Assembly: GCA_905207485.1 (NCBI GenBank)
Contig: CAJLLL010000037.1
Location: 1 to 19,984 of the forward strand
DNA from: an uncultured Phascolarctobacterium sp.
GTDB taxonomy: Bacteria; Bacillota; Negativicutes; Acidaminococcales; Acidaminococcaceae
Length of the DNA: 19,984 bases
Reading direction: 5' to 3'
Both the position numbers and the translations under genes were made by a program. The notes beneath the pieces are model-generated. The model did not search any database and was not told the origin of the DNA. It saw only the letters and a list, made by a program, of their open reading frames with translations. Below are positions 11,868 to 19,589 of this stretch, one piece after another; the first letter of the stretch is position 1; the number at the start of each line of letters is the position of its first letter.

Positions 11868-12447
11868 ATTTTTTATATGTTTCGTAAGGCTGCAATAAAT
11901 CTTTATCAGTAAATACAGAAATAGGTTTTAACAGCTGCGGTGCGCCGTTGTGCTCCTTAAGGTGTTTAACATACCAGCAAACATCCAGCCATTTGCCGTG
12001 CTTAAAACCTGCCAGGGGATGTGTGCCGGCATCTGTAAAGCCCATGCGGCGGTGAAATTTAAGGCTGTTTTGGTTAGTGGCAGTAATGCAGGCATAGGCA
12101 CTGTAAAAGCCCTGCTTTGCCAAAATATCAAACATTGCCGCATACAGGCATTCGCCCATATTCTGCCCGCAGTATGCCGCATCTACATAAACGGAAAGGT
12201 CAACCGTGTAGTTGTATGCCGCGCGGCTGCTGTACGCCGATGCGTAAGCATAGCCTGTAACAAGCCCGTCCCGTTCATAAACAAGGTAGGGGTAATGGCT
12301 GCGTATTTCTTCAACGCGTGCGGAAAAATCTTCAATTGCTGGTACGTCATATTCAAACGAAATGACGGTATCGGTAATGTACGGCGCGTAAATTTCTAAA
12401 ATGCGGCAGGCATCATCTGCCCTGGCAAAACGGATTAAGTCCTTCAT
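11866..12447 (-). CDS. GNAT acetyltransferase, phosphinothricin/MnaT-like
   Basis: A 193-residue GNAT-fold protein. The start IRFARADDACRILEIYAPYI, then TVISFEYDVP and a later YAYASAYSSRAAYNYTVDLS followed by VYVDAAYCGQNMGECLY, match the PAT/YncA group. This group acetylates the amino group of small compounds such as phosphinothricin or methionine sulfoximine. C-terminal ITATNQNSLKFHRRMGFTDA is the usual motif B region. The acetyl-CoA loop reads Q-N-M-G-E-C where G-x-G-x-[GA] is usual, a mild departure. There is a tail of about 25 residues after the fold. Its ATG overlaps the upstream gene's TGA (ATGA), indicating translational coupling. The true substrate is unknown. Confidence 0.88.
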   Translation of the reverse strand: MKDLIRFARADDACRILEIYAPYITDTVISFEYDVPAIEDFSARVEEIRSHYPYLVYERDGLVTGYAYASAYSSRAAYNYTVDLSVYVDAAYCGQNMGECLYAAMFDILAKQGFYSAYACITATNQNSLKFHRRMGFTDAGTHPLAGFKHGKWLDVCWYVKHLKEHNGAPQLLKPISVFTDKDLLQPYETYKK

Positions 12448-13526
12448 TTTTTATTCCTGTCGGTTAAAATGCGGCGCAAAATGGCAAACAGCACTTCGGC
12501 AGCGTCATCCTGCATTTTAAAGGAGAGGCTTTCGCCTTCGTTGGGATGCAGGTAAATAATATTGGTAGAAAGGTCTGCCGTTTTTAAATCGTCCAGGCGG
12601 ACTTGTTTAGCCATTTTTTTGCTTAAATAAATTACGCGGTTATTGGTTAAAAACAGGAAGCCGGTATCGGTAATAACGGCGGTTTCTTCCATAATCTGCG
12701 GATGTTCGATATGCTCGCCTTTAAAAGAAATGGTTTCATCGATGCGCAGTTTGCGGGTAAGCTGGTAGTAGTTGTCTTCTTTGGCAACGGTTTTAACTTC
12801 GCACAAATAAGCCTGCCCTGCCGCGTGGCAGATTTCGCCTTCTTCCAGCGGAAAATCTACTTTTACATTGCCGAGCGGTGCATTTTCGGCATTCCACAAA
12901 TAGCGGTATTTGGTAAGCGCGTTGTCGATGTTGGCTTTAAATTCGTAGGGAATATCCAGTTTGGCGCACATATCGCGCAGGTGCTGCTCGTCTTCCGGCG
13001 TAAAGCGTTTGGCTTCGGCAATGCGGTCAAACTCACCGTTAAAATAATCGTTAAAAACCTGTTTGCGGTAATCAAAACCATCTTCGTAATCGTAGCCGAA
13101 CAGTTCGTTGATGGCTGCAATGCTTAAGGTTTCTTCGCCGGTAACAATGTTGCGGCAGCGTGAAAAATACGCCGATTTTTTGGCTCCGTTATCCGCCAGG
13201 CGGCATAAATTATCGGGAATCTGCAAAATGGCTGCCATGTGGGCGCGGTCTGCCAAAAGAGCATCGTCCTTGCCTTTGGCGTAAGTAAAGGCGTTGTCGG
13301 CAACTTTGCGGTAAATGGCGCTGCGCTGGTCCATATTGGCATCGCTGAATTTAGCGCCCCATTTTTTAAAAACGGCGTCTGCCGCTTCTTTGGTAAGTTC
13401 CTGCGCGCTCATGGCATCGGTTAAAATGTTATTTATTTCGGCAAAGGCATTCTGCTGCGGCTTGGAGCCAAACAGCCTGCCCATGAAACCCTGTTCTTCC
13501 AGTTCCTGCTTTTTAAATCCTTTCAC
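12444..13526 (-). CDS. Protein of unknown function with PH-like C-terminal region
   Basis: A 360-residue soluble protein that I do not recognise. There is no signal peptide or membrane helix. Residues 1-60 are polar and helical (GFMGRLFGSKPQQ, then ILTDAMSAQELTKEAADAVF), and the middle is charged and helical. From about residue 225 it looks beta-rich: FPLEEGEICHAAGQAYLCEV, then TGFLFLTNNRVIYLSKK, LDDLKTADLSTNIIYLH and SLSFKMQDDAAEVLFAILRR. A 'fall in strands, then a final helix' pattern with LTNNRVIYL is what bacterial PH-like (GRAM/bPH) domains show. Start GTG with AAGGAT 8 nt upstream. It is co-transcribed with the GNAT gene from the promoter at 13560-13588. Confidence 0.8.
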   Translation of the reverse strand: MKGFKKQELEEQGFMGRLFGSKPQQNAFAEINNILTDAMSAQELTKEAADAVFKKWGAKFSDANMDQRSAIYRKVADNAFTYAKGKDDALLADRAHMAAILQIPDNLCRLADNGAKKSAYFSRCRNIVTGEETLSIAAINELFGYDYEDGFDYRKQVFNDYFNGEFDRIAEAKRFTPEDEQHLRDMCAKLDIPYEFKANIDNALTKYRYLWNAENAPLGNVKVDFPLEEGEICHAAGQAYLCEVKTVAKEDNYYQLTRKLRIDETISFKGEHIEHPQIMEETAVITDTGFLFLTNNRVIYLSKKMAKQVRLDDLKTADLSTNIIYLHPNEGESLSFKMQDDAAEVLFAILRRILTDRNKK

Positions 13527-13559
13527 GGTTACACATCCTTATAATAATGTAGTAAATTA

Positions 13560-13588
13560 ATTATACAATATCCGCCGCTGCGCCGCAA
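13560..13588 (-). promoter_or_regulatory. Promoter of the unknown-GNAT operon
   Basis: Minus strand TTGCGG (13588-13583), 17-nt spacer, TATAAT (13565-13560). Confidence 0.75.
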
Positions 13589-13663
13589 TAACCGCTTTTG
13601 CGCAAGGAGTTTACATAAAGTTCACAACAAATATTTAGAATATGTTAAAATGTTAATATAGGA

Positions 13664-13669
13664 TATAAT
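13664..13669 (+). promoter_or_regulatory. -10-like box before the MFS gene
   Basis: TATAAT with no good -35 box. A start near 13676 would leave the Shine-Dalgarno at the very 5' end, so the real promoter may be further upstream (TTTACA at 13610-13615 is a weak alternative). Confidence 0.4.
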
Positions 13670-13687
13670 CGTGCGGAGATGATATAT

Positions 13688-14917
13688 ATGAATATTTTTG
13701 AGGACCGCGGGAACGGCAAGCTGCATTGGAAGCTGAACCTGTATGTGCTGTGGGTGTGCGTGTTTTTTTGCTGCGCCAGTTATACCATGTGCGTACCGTT
13801 TTTGCCGGTGTACCTTTTGCAGCATTTGGGCGTAGAGCAAAGCGACGTTAATTCATGGACGGGGCTTATTTATTCTATTACCTTTTTTACGGCCGCCATT
13901 ATGGCGCCTTACTGGGGCGCCCATGCCGACAGAATCGGGCAGCGGCTGATGGCGATACGCGCAGGCTTTGGGCTGGCGCTTAGTTATGCACTGATGGGCA
14001 TGTGCCAGACTCCGGAACAGCTTTTTGTTGTGCGCCTTATTGCAGGCCTTGTCAGCGGCTTTGTGCCTGCTTCGCTGTCGCTTGTTTCATCTACCCTGCC
14101 GGCCGTTAAAATGGGCTGGGGCATGGGGCTTATGCAGACGGCGGTTGCCTCCGGCAGTATTTTGGGCCCGATGCTTGGCGGTTATGTAAGCGCGTGGTTC
14201 GGCATGCGCATGTCGTTTTACATTGCGGCCGTGGCGCTGTTTATAGCTACCGTTATGGTTATCGCCTTTGTGCGTGATGTTGAACACGAAAAGGGCGAAG
14301 GCAAAGTTATTCACGTTTGGGCAGATTTAAAAGCCTCGCTGCAAAATAAAGGGCTGCTGTTTGTTATGAGCATGTTCTTTTTGGTGCAGGTTTGCGTAAT
14401 GATTGTGCAGCCGCTTATTACCATGTATGTATCGTACCTTTTGGGCGGCGTTGTTAATGACGACGTTGTAAAAACGGCGGGCATTATCTTCTCGCTGGCA
14501 GGCATTGCGGGCATTGTGGCCGGGCCTTACTGGGGCAGCCGCGGGCAGAAACGCGGCTATACCAAAACGCTGTTTTTGGTATTTATCTGCGCGGGCGCGG
14601 TTAATATGTGCCAGTTTTTTGTAGGCAACATCTGGCAGTATGCCGTTGTAACCTTTATTTACGGTTTGTTTTTGGCAGGTGCTGTGCCTAACATTAACGC
14701 CCGTCTGGTTGAAGTTACCGACCCTTCCGTGCGCGGCAAGGCTTTTGGGCTTGTAACAAGCGCGCAGCAGTTCGGCGGCGTGGTTGGCCCGCTGTTGGGC
14801 GGCTTTTTGGGCGGCTTTATGCCTACAAGGCTGATACTTGTTTTAACCGGTTTTATTTTGGTTTGCGCCGGCATTTATACCTATTTAACCAAAGTACGCA
14901 ATCTGGCAAGGGCCTAA
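13688..14917 (+). CDS. MFS multidrug-type exporter, MdtG-like (DHA1)
   Basis: A 409-residue permease with 12 expected helices. It tracks E. coli MdtG in layout: WKLNLYVLWVCVFFCCASYT, then VPFLPVYLLQHLGV, SWTGLIYSITFFTAAIMAPY, motif A GAHADRIGQRLMAIRAG, and motif C SGSILGPMLGGY in helix 5. The second half repeats motif A-like GPYWGSRGQKRGYTK and ends GVVGPLLGGFLGGF. It is expected to pump small hydrophobic compounds out by proton antiport at the inner membrane; substrate unknown. The ATG at 13688 is chosen because GGAG (13675-13678) is 9 nt upstream, whereas the in-frame ATG at 13679 directly abuts GGAG. It is divergent from the unknown-GNAT operon. There is no clear terminator, only the palindrome at 14941. 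Confidence 0.92.
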   Translation: MNIFEDRGNGKLHWKLNLYVLWVCVFFCCASYTMCVPFLPVYLLQHLGVEQSDVNSWTGLIYSITFFTAAIMAPYWGAHADRIGQRLMAIRAGFGLALSYALMGMCQTPEQLFVVRLIAGLVSGFVPASLSLVSSTLPAVKMGWGMGLMQTAVASGSILGPMLGGYVSAWFGMRMSFYIAAVALFIATVMVIAFVRDVEHEKGEGKVIHVWADLKASLQNKGLLFVMSMFFLVQVCVMIVQPLITMYVSYLLGGVVNDDVVKTAGIIFSLAGIAGIVAGPYWGSRGQKRGYTKTLFLVFICAGAVNMCQFFVGNIWQYAVVTFIYGLFLAGAVPNINARLVEVTDPSVRGKAFGLVTSAQQFGGVVGPLLGGFLGGFMPTRLILVLTGFILVCAGIYTYLTKVRNLARA

Positions 14918-14940
14918 AACGTATAATTTTTAGCATTTTT

Positions 14941-14975
14941 ACAAAGATTCCGTTATTAAATAATGAAATCTTTGT
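14941..14975. repeat. 35-nt near-perfect palindrome between MFS and gamma-CA genes
   Basis: ACAAAGATTCCGTTATT (14941-14957), central A, AATAATGAAATCTTTGT (14959-14975); one mismatch and one G-T position. No T tract follows on either strand, so it is a poor terminator. It ends 7 nt before the -35 box of the next gene, a place for an operator. Confidence 0.7.
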
Positions 14976-14982
14976 AAATGTC

Positions 14983-15010
14983 TTGACAAATTTTGTATAC
15001 AATATACAAT
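14983..15010 (+). promoter_or_regulatory. Promoter of the gamma-carbonic-anhydrase-like gene
   Basis: TTGACA (14983-14988), 16-nt spacer, TACAAT (15005-15010). The spacer and -10 contain a symmetrical TTGTATACAATATACAA (14994-15010), a possible operator. Confidence 0.75.
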
Positions 15011-15043
15011 TAAAGTGTAAGCAGCGAAAAGGAGGAATCTTAC

Positions 15044-15595
15044 ATGCTTATTAAAAAATTTGAAGGCAATACCCCTAAAATTGACCCGAAAGCTTTTGTT
15101 GCCGAAACCGCAGTAGTTATCGGCAAGGCAGAACTGAAAGAATTCAGCAGCGTATGGTATAACGTAACCATCCGCGGCGATGTTAACGAAATTAAAGTTG
15201 GCAGATACACCAACGTGCAGGATAACAGCGTGCTGCACGTTTCCGATACGCATCCCTGCATTCTGGGCGATTATGTAACAGTTGGGCACTGCGCTCTTCT
15301 GCATGCCTGCACCGTAGAAGACCATGTGCTTATCGGCATGCACTCCACCGTTCTTGACGGCGCAGTAATCGGCAAAGGCTCCATTGTTGCAGCCGGCGCC
15401 GTTGTAACCAAAAATACCATTGTGCCGCCGTATTCCCTTGTTGCAGGCGTGCCTGCCAAAGTTATTAAACAACTGCCGGAAAACACCGACGCTACTCACG
15501 CGCAGGCAGTTAAATACGAAAACCTGTGGACCCGCCGTTACAACGAACTTCCCGATGGCGGCGGCGAAGAATACCACGGCGAAAAGATTGTTTAA
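15044..15595 (+). CDS. Gamma-carbonic-anhydrase-like left-handed beta-helix protein
   Basis: A 183-residue hexapeptide-repeat protein of the YrdA/PaaY/CaiE group. Repeats of the [LIV]-G-x4 kind run from about residue 20 to 145 (e.g. VVIGKAELKEFSSVWYNVTI, then IRGDVNEIKVG, DHVLIGMHSTVLDGAVIGKG). Zinc-ligand histidines are in place: His65 (SVLHV), His82 and His87 (GHCALLH), with the same His-x4-His spacing as archaeal Cam. A C-terminal helix follows. Such proteins are cytoplasmic trimers; some hydrate CO2, others have no proven activity. Being next to PFOR, which releases CO2, fits but proves nothing. AAGGAGG (15029-15035) with an 8-nt spacer fixes the ATG. It has its own promoter and terminator. 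Confidence 0.93.
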   Translation: MLIKKFEGNTPKIDPKAFVAETAVVIGKAELKEFSSVWYNVTIRGDVNEIKVGRYTNVQDNSVLHVSDTHPCILGDYVTVGHCALLHACTVEDHVLIGMHSTVLDGAVIGKGSIVAAGAVVTKNTIVPPYSLVAGVPAKVIKQLPENTDATHAQAVKYENLWTRRYNELPDGGGEEYHGEKIV

Positions 15596-15610
15596 TTAAA
15601 TATTGCAGCT

Positions 15611-15642
15611 AAAAAAGGCATGGCTTACGCTATGCCTTTTTT
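15611..15642. terminator. Terminator after the gamma-CA gene
   Basis: AAAAAAGGCAT (15611-15621) and ATGCCTTTTTT (15632-15642), 10-nt loop; perfect 11-bp stem, bidirectional by its A and T runs. Confidence 0.92.
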
Positions 15643-15686
15643 CTTTATCTGCACGGCGCAGGAAGCAATTTATTTAAGGCTTAAAA

Positions 15687-15715
15687 TTTACAAACCCCCA
15701 TAAATAGTGTATACT
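15687..15715 (+). promoter_or_regulatory. nifJ promoter
   Basis: TTTACA (15687-15692), 17-nt spacer, TATACT (15710-15715), giving a leader of about 57 nt. Confidence 0.75.
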
Positions 15716-15778
15716 AATTATATGCAGAGTTTTTAGCATAACCAATTTCAGCAGTTAAAAAGGAAAGAGGGGAATCAC

Positions 15779-18700
15779 ATGACAAAAATGAAAACCATGG
15801 ACGGCAATACCGCTGCGGCTTATATATCCTATGCGTTTACCGACGTGGCAGCTATTTACCCTATTACTCCGTCTTCGCCGATGGCAGAAGTTGTTGACGA
15901 ATGGTCTGCCCAGGGCAAGAAGAATATTTTCGGCCAGACTGTAAAGGTGCAGGAAATGCAGTCCGAAGCAGGCGCTTCCGGCGCTGTGCACGGTTCTTTG
16001 CAGGGCGGTGCGCTTACTACCACTTATACGGCATCGCAGGGCCTGCTCCTCATGATTCCTAATATGTATAAAATGGCAGGCGAGCTTTTGCCGGCAGTGT
16101 TCCATGTATCTGCGCGCGCGCTGGCAACCAGCAGCCTTTCTATCTTTGGCGACCATCAGGACGTTATGGCTACCCGCCAGACTGGTTTTGCGCTTCTTGC
16201 CGAAGGCAGTGTGCAGGAGGTTATGGATTTGGGCGGCGTTGCGCATTTATCCGCCATTAAAGGGCGCGTGCCTTTTGTAAACTTCTTTGATGGTTTCCGC
16301 ACTTCGCACGAAATTCAGAAGATTGAGCTGATGGATTATGACGATTTGGCTAAACTTCTGGATTGGGAGGCGCTGGATGCGTTCCGCAAACGTTCTCTGA
16401 ACCCGGACAACCCTGTTATCCGCGGTACGGCGCAGAACCCGGATATTTACTTCCAGACCCGCGAAGCTGTTAACAGCTATTACACCGCGCTGCCGGAAAT
16501 TGTTGAAAACTACATGAACGAAATTAACAAAATTACCGGCCGCAATTACGGTTTGTTCAATTATTACGGCGCGCCCGATGCCGAAAACATCATCATCGCT
16601 ATGGGCAGCGCATGCGAAACCATTCAGACCGTTGCCGAAAAACTTAATGCCGAGGGCAAAAAGGTTGGCTTACTTGCCGTTCATCTGTACCGTCCGTTCA
16701 GCGTTAAGCATTTTATGGCGGCAATTCCGGAAACCGTTAAACGCATTGCCGTTCTGGACCGCACCAAAGAGCCGGGCGCTTTCGGCGAACCGCTGTACAT
16801 GGATGTGCGCGGCGCGTTCTATGACAGCGACCGCAATCCGATGATTATCGGCGGCCGTTATGGCCTCGGCAGCAAGGATTTGACCCCGAGCGATATTCTT
16901 GCCGTTTACGAAAATCTGGAGTCTGAATGCCCGAAAAACAACTTTACCATCAGCATTGTTGATGACGTTACCAATACTTCTCTTACGCCGAGCCATGAAA
17001 TTGACGTTACCGGCGCAGATACCAAGAGCTGCAAATTCTGGGGCCTTGGCAGCGACGGCACTGTTGGCGCAAACAAGAGCGCTATTAAAATTATCGGCGA
17101 CCATACCGATATGTACGCGCAGGGTTATTTCTCCTACGATTCCAAAAAATCCGGCGGCATTACCGTTTCGCACCTGCGTTTCGGCAAAGAGCCCATCCGT
17201 GCGCCGTATCTTATCAATTCGGCAGATTTTGTTGCCGTACATAACCAGAGCTATGTAGATAAATATGATGTTACCGCAGGGCTGAAAAAAGGCGGCACGT
17301 TCCTTCTGAACTGCAACTGGAGTGCAGAAGAGCTTGATAAGCACCTGCCCGGCAGCATTAAACGCTACATTGCCGAAAACGAAGTAAACTTCTATATTAT
17401 TGATGCCGTTAAAATTGCGCAGCAAATCGGCCTTGGCGGACGCATTAACATGATTATGCAGTCGGCGTTCTTTAAACTTGCCGATATTATTCCGCTGGAA
17501 GATGCTGTTAAATACCTTAAAGAAGCGGTTGAACACAGCTATGGCCTGAAGGGAAAAGACGTTGTTGACATGAACAACGCCGCTATTGACATGGGCGTTA
17601 ACGCCGTTGTGAAAGTTGATGTGCCCGCAAGCTGGAAAGAAGCTGCCGATACTGCTGCCGAAGCTAAATCCGGCAACGATTTTATTGACAATATTCTTGT
17701 GCCGATGAATCGTATGGAAGGCGACAAACTTCCTGTCAGCGCCTTTACCGAACATCAGGACGGCACTTTCCCGAGCGGCACTTCCGCTTATGAAAAACGC
17801 GGCATCGCCATTAACGTTCCGGAATGGCAGTGCGATAAGTGCATTCAGTGCAACCAGTGCGCTTTTGTTTGCCCGCACGCTGTTATCCGCCCCGTGCTGA
17901 TGACCGAAGAAGAAGCTGCCAACGCTCCGGCAGGCATGGCTTCCAAAGATGCCATCGGCGCCAAAGGGCTGAAATTTACCATGGCAGTATCCCCGCTTGA
18001 CTGCACCGGCTGCGGCAACTGCGCTCAGGTTTGCCCGGCTAAGGAAAAAGCCCTGGTAATGAAACCGCTGGAAACCCAGCTTGCCAAAACCGAAAATTGG
18101 GAATACGCAATGCACAAAGTTGCGCCTAAACCCAACCCGATGAATAAAAACACCGTTAAAGGCGTTCAGTTTGAACAGCCGCTGTTTGAGTTCAGCGGTG
18201 CGTGCGCGGGCTGCGGCGAAACCCCGTATGCCAAACTTATTACCCAGCTTGTTGGCGACCGCATGATGATTGCCAACGCAACCGGCTGCTCCTCCATCTG
18301 GGGCGCAAGCGCACCTTCCATGCCGTACTGCAAAAATGCGGCAGGCCACGGCCCGAGCTGGGCAAACAGCCTGTTTGAAGATAACGCCGAATACGGCCTT
18401 GGCATGTACCTTGGCGTTAAACATACGCGCGAACGCGTTGCTGACCGCGTAAAAGAAGCTCTGGCACTGCCTGTAAGCGAAAGCCTTAAAGCAGCTATGC
18501 AGGATTGGCTGGACAACATGAACGTAAGCGACGGCACCCGTGAACGCGCTGAAACGCTGAAAGCAGCACTTGCTGCTGAAAACAGCGATAACCAGCTCTT
18601 AAAAGAAATTGCCGAACTCGGCCAGTATTTTGTAAAACGCAGCCACTGGATTTTCGGCGGCGACGGCTGGGCTTATGATATCGGCTACGGCGGACTTGAC

Positions 18701-19288
18701 CATGTACTTGCCAGCGGCGAAAACATTAACGTAATGGTATTCGATACCGAAGTATATTCCAACACCGGCGGCCAGTCCTCCAAAGCAACGCCTACTGCGG
18801 CAATTGCCAAATTTGCTGCCAGCGGCAAAAAAACCAAAAAGAAAGACCTCGGCATGATGGCAATCAGCTATGGTTATGTATATGTAGCGCAAATTGCCAT
18901 GGGCGCGGATAAAAACCAGACCCTTAAAGCCATTGCCGAAGCTGAAGCATATGACGGTCCGTCCCTGATTATCGCTTATTCGCCCTGCATTAACCACGGC
19001 TTGAAAGCAGGCATGGGCAACAGCCAGCTTGAAGCAAAACGTGCGGTTGAATGCGGTTACTGGGCAAACTTCCGTTATAATCCGGACCTTAAGGAACAGG
19101 GCAAAAATCCGTTCATTCTCGACAGCAAAGAGCCTACCGGCGATTTCCGCGAATTCTTAATGGGCGAAGTACGTTACTCCGCACTGCTGAAACAGTTCCC
19201 GGATCAGGCAGAAGAGCTGTTTGAAAAGACCGAAGCCGATGCTAAAGAACGCCTTGCCACTTATAAACGCCTGGCAGGCAAAGAATAA
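15779..19288 (+). CDS. nifJ: Pyruvate:ferredoxin (flavodoxin) oxidoreductase
   Basis: A 1169-residue single-chain PFOR, full length. It decarboxylates pyruvate with CoA to acetyl-CoA and CO2 while reducing ferredoxin, the central step of anaerobic pyruvate use. Domains in order: N-terminal pyrimidine-binding domain with YPITPSSPMAEVVDEW (residues about 23-38) and SEAGASGAVHGSLQGGA; CoA-binding/transketolase-like domain II; an EKR-type linker; a 2x[4Fe-4S] ferredoxin domain with CDKCIQCNQC then CP (Cys685, 688, 691, 695) and CTGCGNC then CP (Cys742, 745, 748, 752); and the TPP domain. The TPP domain has cluster ligands CAGC (Cys809, 812), NATGCSSIWG, GGDGWAYDIG (Asp962) and NTGGQSSKATPT (from 995). 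AGAGGGG precedes ATG by 6 nt. It has its own promoter and terminator. Confidence 0.98.
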   Translation: MTKMKTMDGNTAAAYISYAFTDVAAIYPITPSSPMAEVVDEWSAQGKKNIFGQTVKVQEMQSEAGASGAVHGSLQGGALTTTYTASQGLLLMIPNMYKMAGELLPAVFHVSARALATSSLSIFGDHQDVMATRQTGFALLAEGSVQEVMDLGGVAHLSAIKGRVPFVNFFDGFRTSHEIQKIELMDYDDLAKLLDWEALDAFRKRSLNPDNPVIRGTAQNPDIYFQTREAVNSYYTALPEIVENYMNEINKITGRNYGLFNYYGAPDAENIIIAMGSACETIQTVAEKLNAEGKKVGLLAVHLYRPFSVKHFMAAIPETVKRIAVLDRTKEPGAFGEPLYMDVRGAFYDSDRNPMIIGGRYGLGSKDLTPSDILAVYENLESECPKNNFTISIVDDVTNTSLTPSHEIDVTGADTKSCKFWGLGSDGTVGANKSAIKIIGDHTDMYAQGYFSYDSKKSGGITVSHLRFGKEPIRAPYLINSADFVAVHNQSYVDKYDVTAGLKKGGTFLLNCNWSAEELDKHLPGSIKRYIAENEVNFYIIDAVKIAQQIGLGGRINMIMQSAFFKLADIIPLEDAVKYLKEAVEHSYGLKGKDVVDMNNAAIDMGVNAVVKVDVPASWKEAADTAAEAKSGNDFIDNILVPMNRMEGDKLPVSAFTEHQDGTFPSGTSAYEKRGIAINVPEWQCDKCIQCNQCAFVCPHAVIRPVLMTEEEAANAPAGMASKDAIGAKGLKFTMAVSPLDCTGCGNCAQVCPAKEKALVMKPLETQLAKTENWEYAMHKVAPKPNPMNKNTVKGVQFEQPLFEFSGACAGCGETPYAKLITQLVGDRMMIANATGCSSIWGASAPSMPYCKNAAGHGPSWANSLFEDNAEYGLGMYLGVKHTRERVADRVKEALALPVSESLKAAMQDWLDNMNVSDGTRERAETLKAALAAENSDNQLLKEIAELGQYFVKRSHWIFGGDGWAYDIGYGGLDHVLASGENINVMVFDTEVYSNTGGQSSKATPTAAIAKFAASGKKTKKKDLGMMAISYGYVYVAQIAMGADKNQTLKAIAEAEAYDGPSLIIAYSPCINHGLKAGMGNSQLEAKRAVECGYWANFRYNPDLKEQGKNPFILDSKEPTGDFREFLMGEVRYSALLKQFPDQAEELFEKTEADAKERLATYKRLAGKE

Positions 19289-19341
19289 CAGGCTTAAAGC
19301 CTTGATGCTACGGCATTTATAACTGCAAAGCAGCAATAAAA

Positions 19342-19377
19342 AACGGGCGCACCGTAAAAAGTGCGTCCGTTAATTTT
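19342..19377 (+). terminator. nifJ terminator
   Basis: AACGGGCGCAC (19342-19352) pairs with GTGCGTCCGTT (19361-19371) with one G-U, 8-nt loop, then AATTTTTT. The following 170 nt, up to the next terminator, contain no supportable gene. Confidence 0.85.
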
Positions 19378-19550
19378 TTGACAAGCACCGTAAAAGAAAA
19401 TGAGCGCTGCTAAAGCAGCAAACATTACCGCAAAGGATAATGTTTTAAATACGTCACAGCATGATGTTTCTGCTTGCCGGGAGAAAGACGGACCATCAGA
19501 TTATCTCGAGAAAAAATATAACATAAGATAACTTTCATAAAAATGAACAA

Positions 19551-19583
19551 AAAAACAGCAGTTCAAATTGAACTGCTGTTTTT
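19551..19583 (-). terminator. Terminator of the CorC/HlyC-type gene
   Basis: AAAAACAGCAGTTCAA (19551-19566), central A, and its exact complement (19568-19583). On the minus strand a T run follows. It starts just after the stop codon of the minus-strand gene. Confidence 0.88.
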
Positions 19584-19589
19584 GTAATT

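Noticed and set aside
16670..18424. A 584-codon open frame on the minus strand opposite nifJ
   Set aside because: It lies wholly inside the unmistakable PFOR gene, has no ribosome binding site, and arises from the codon bias of nifJ (few complements of stop codons).
19300..19425. A hydrophobic minus-strand frame starting MFAALAALIFFYG, considered as a further small toxin
   Set aside because: No ribosome binding site before the ATG, and the frame continues through the nifJ terminator into the end of nifJ.
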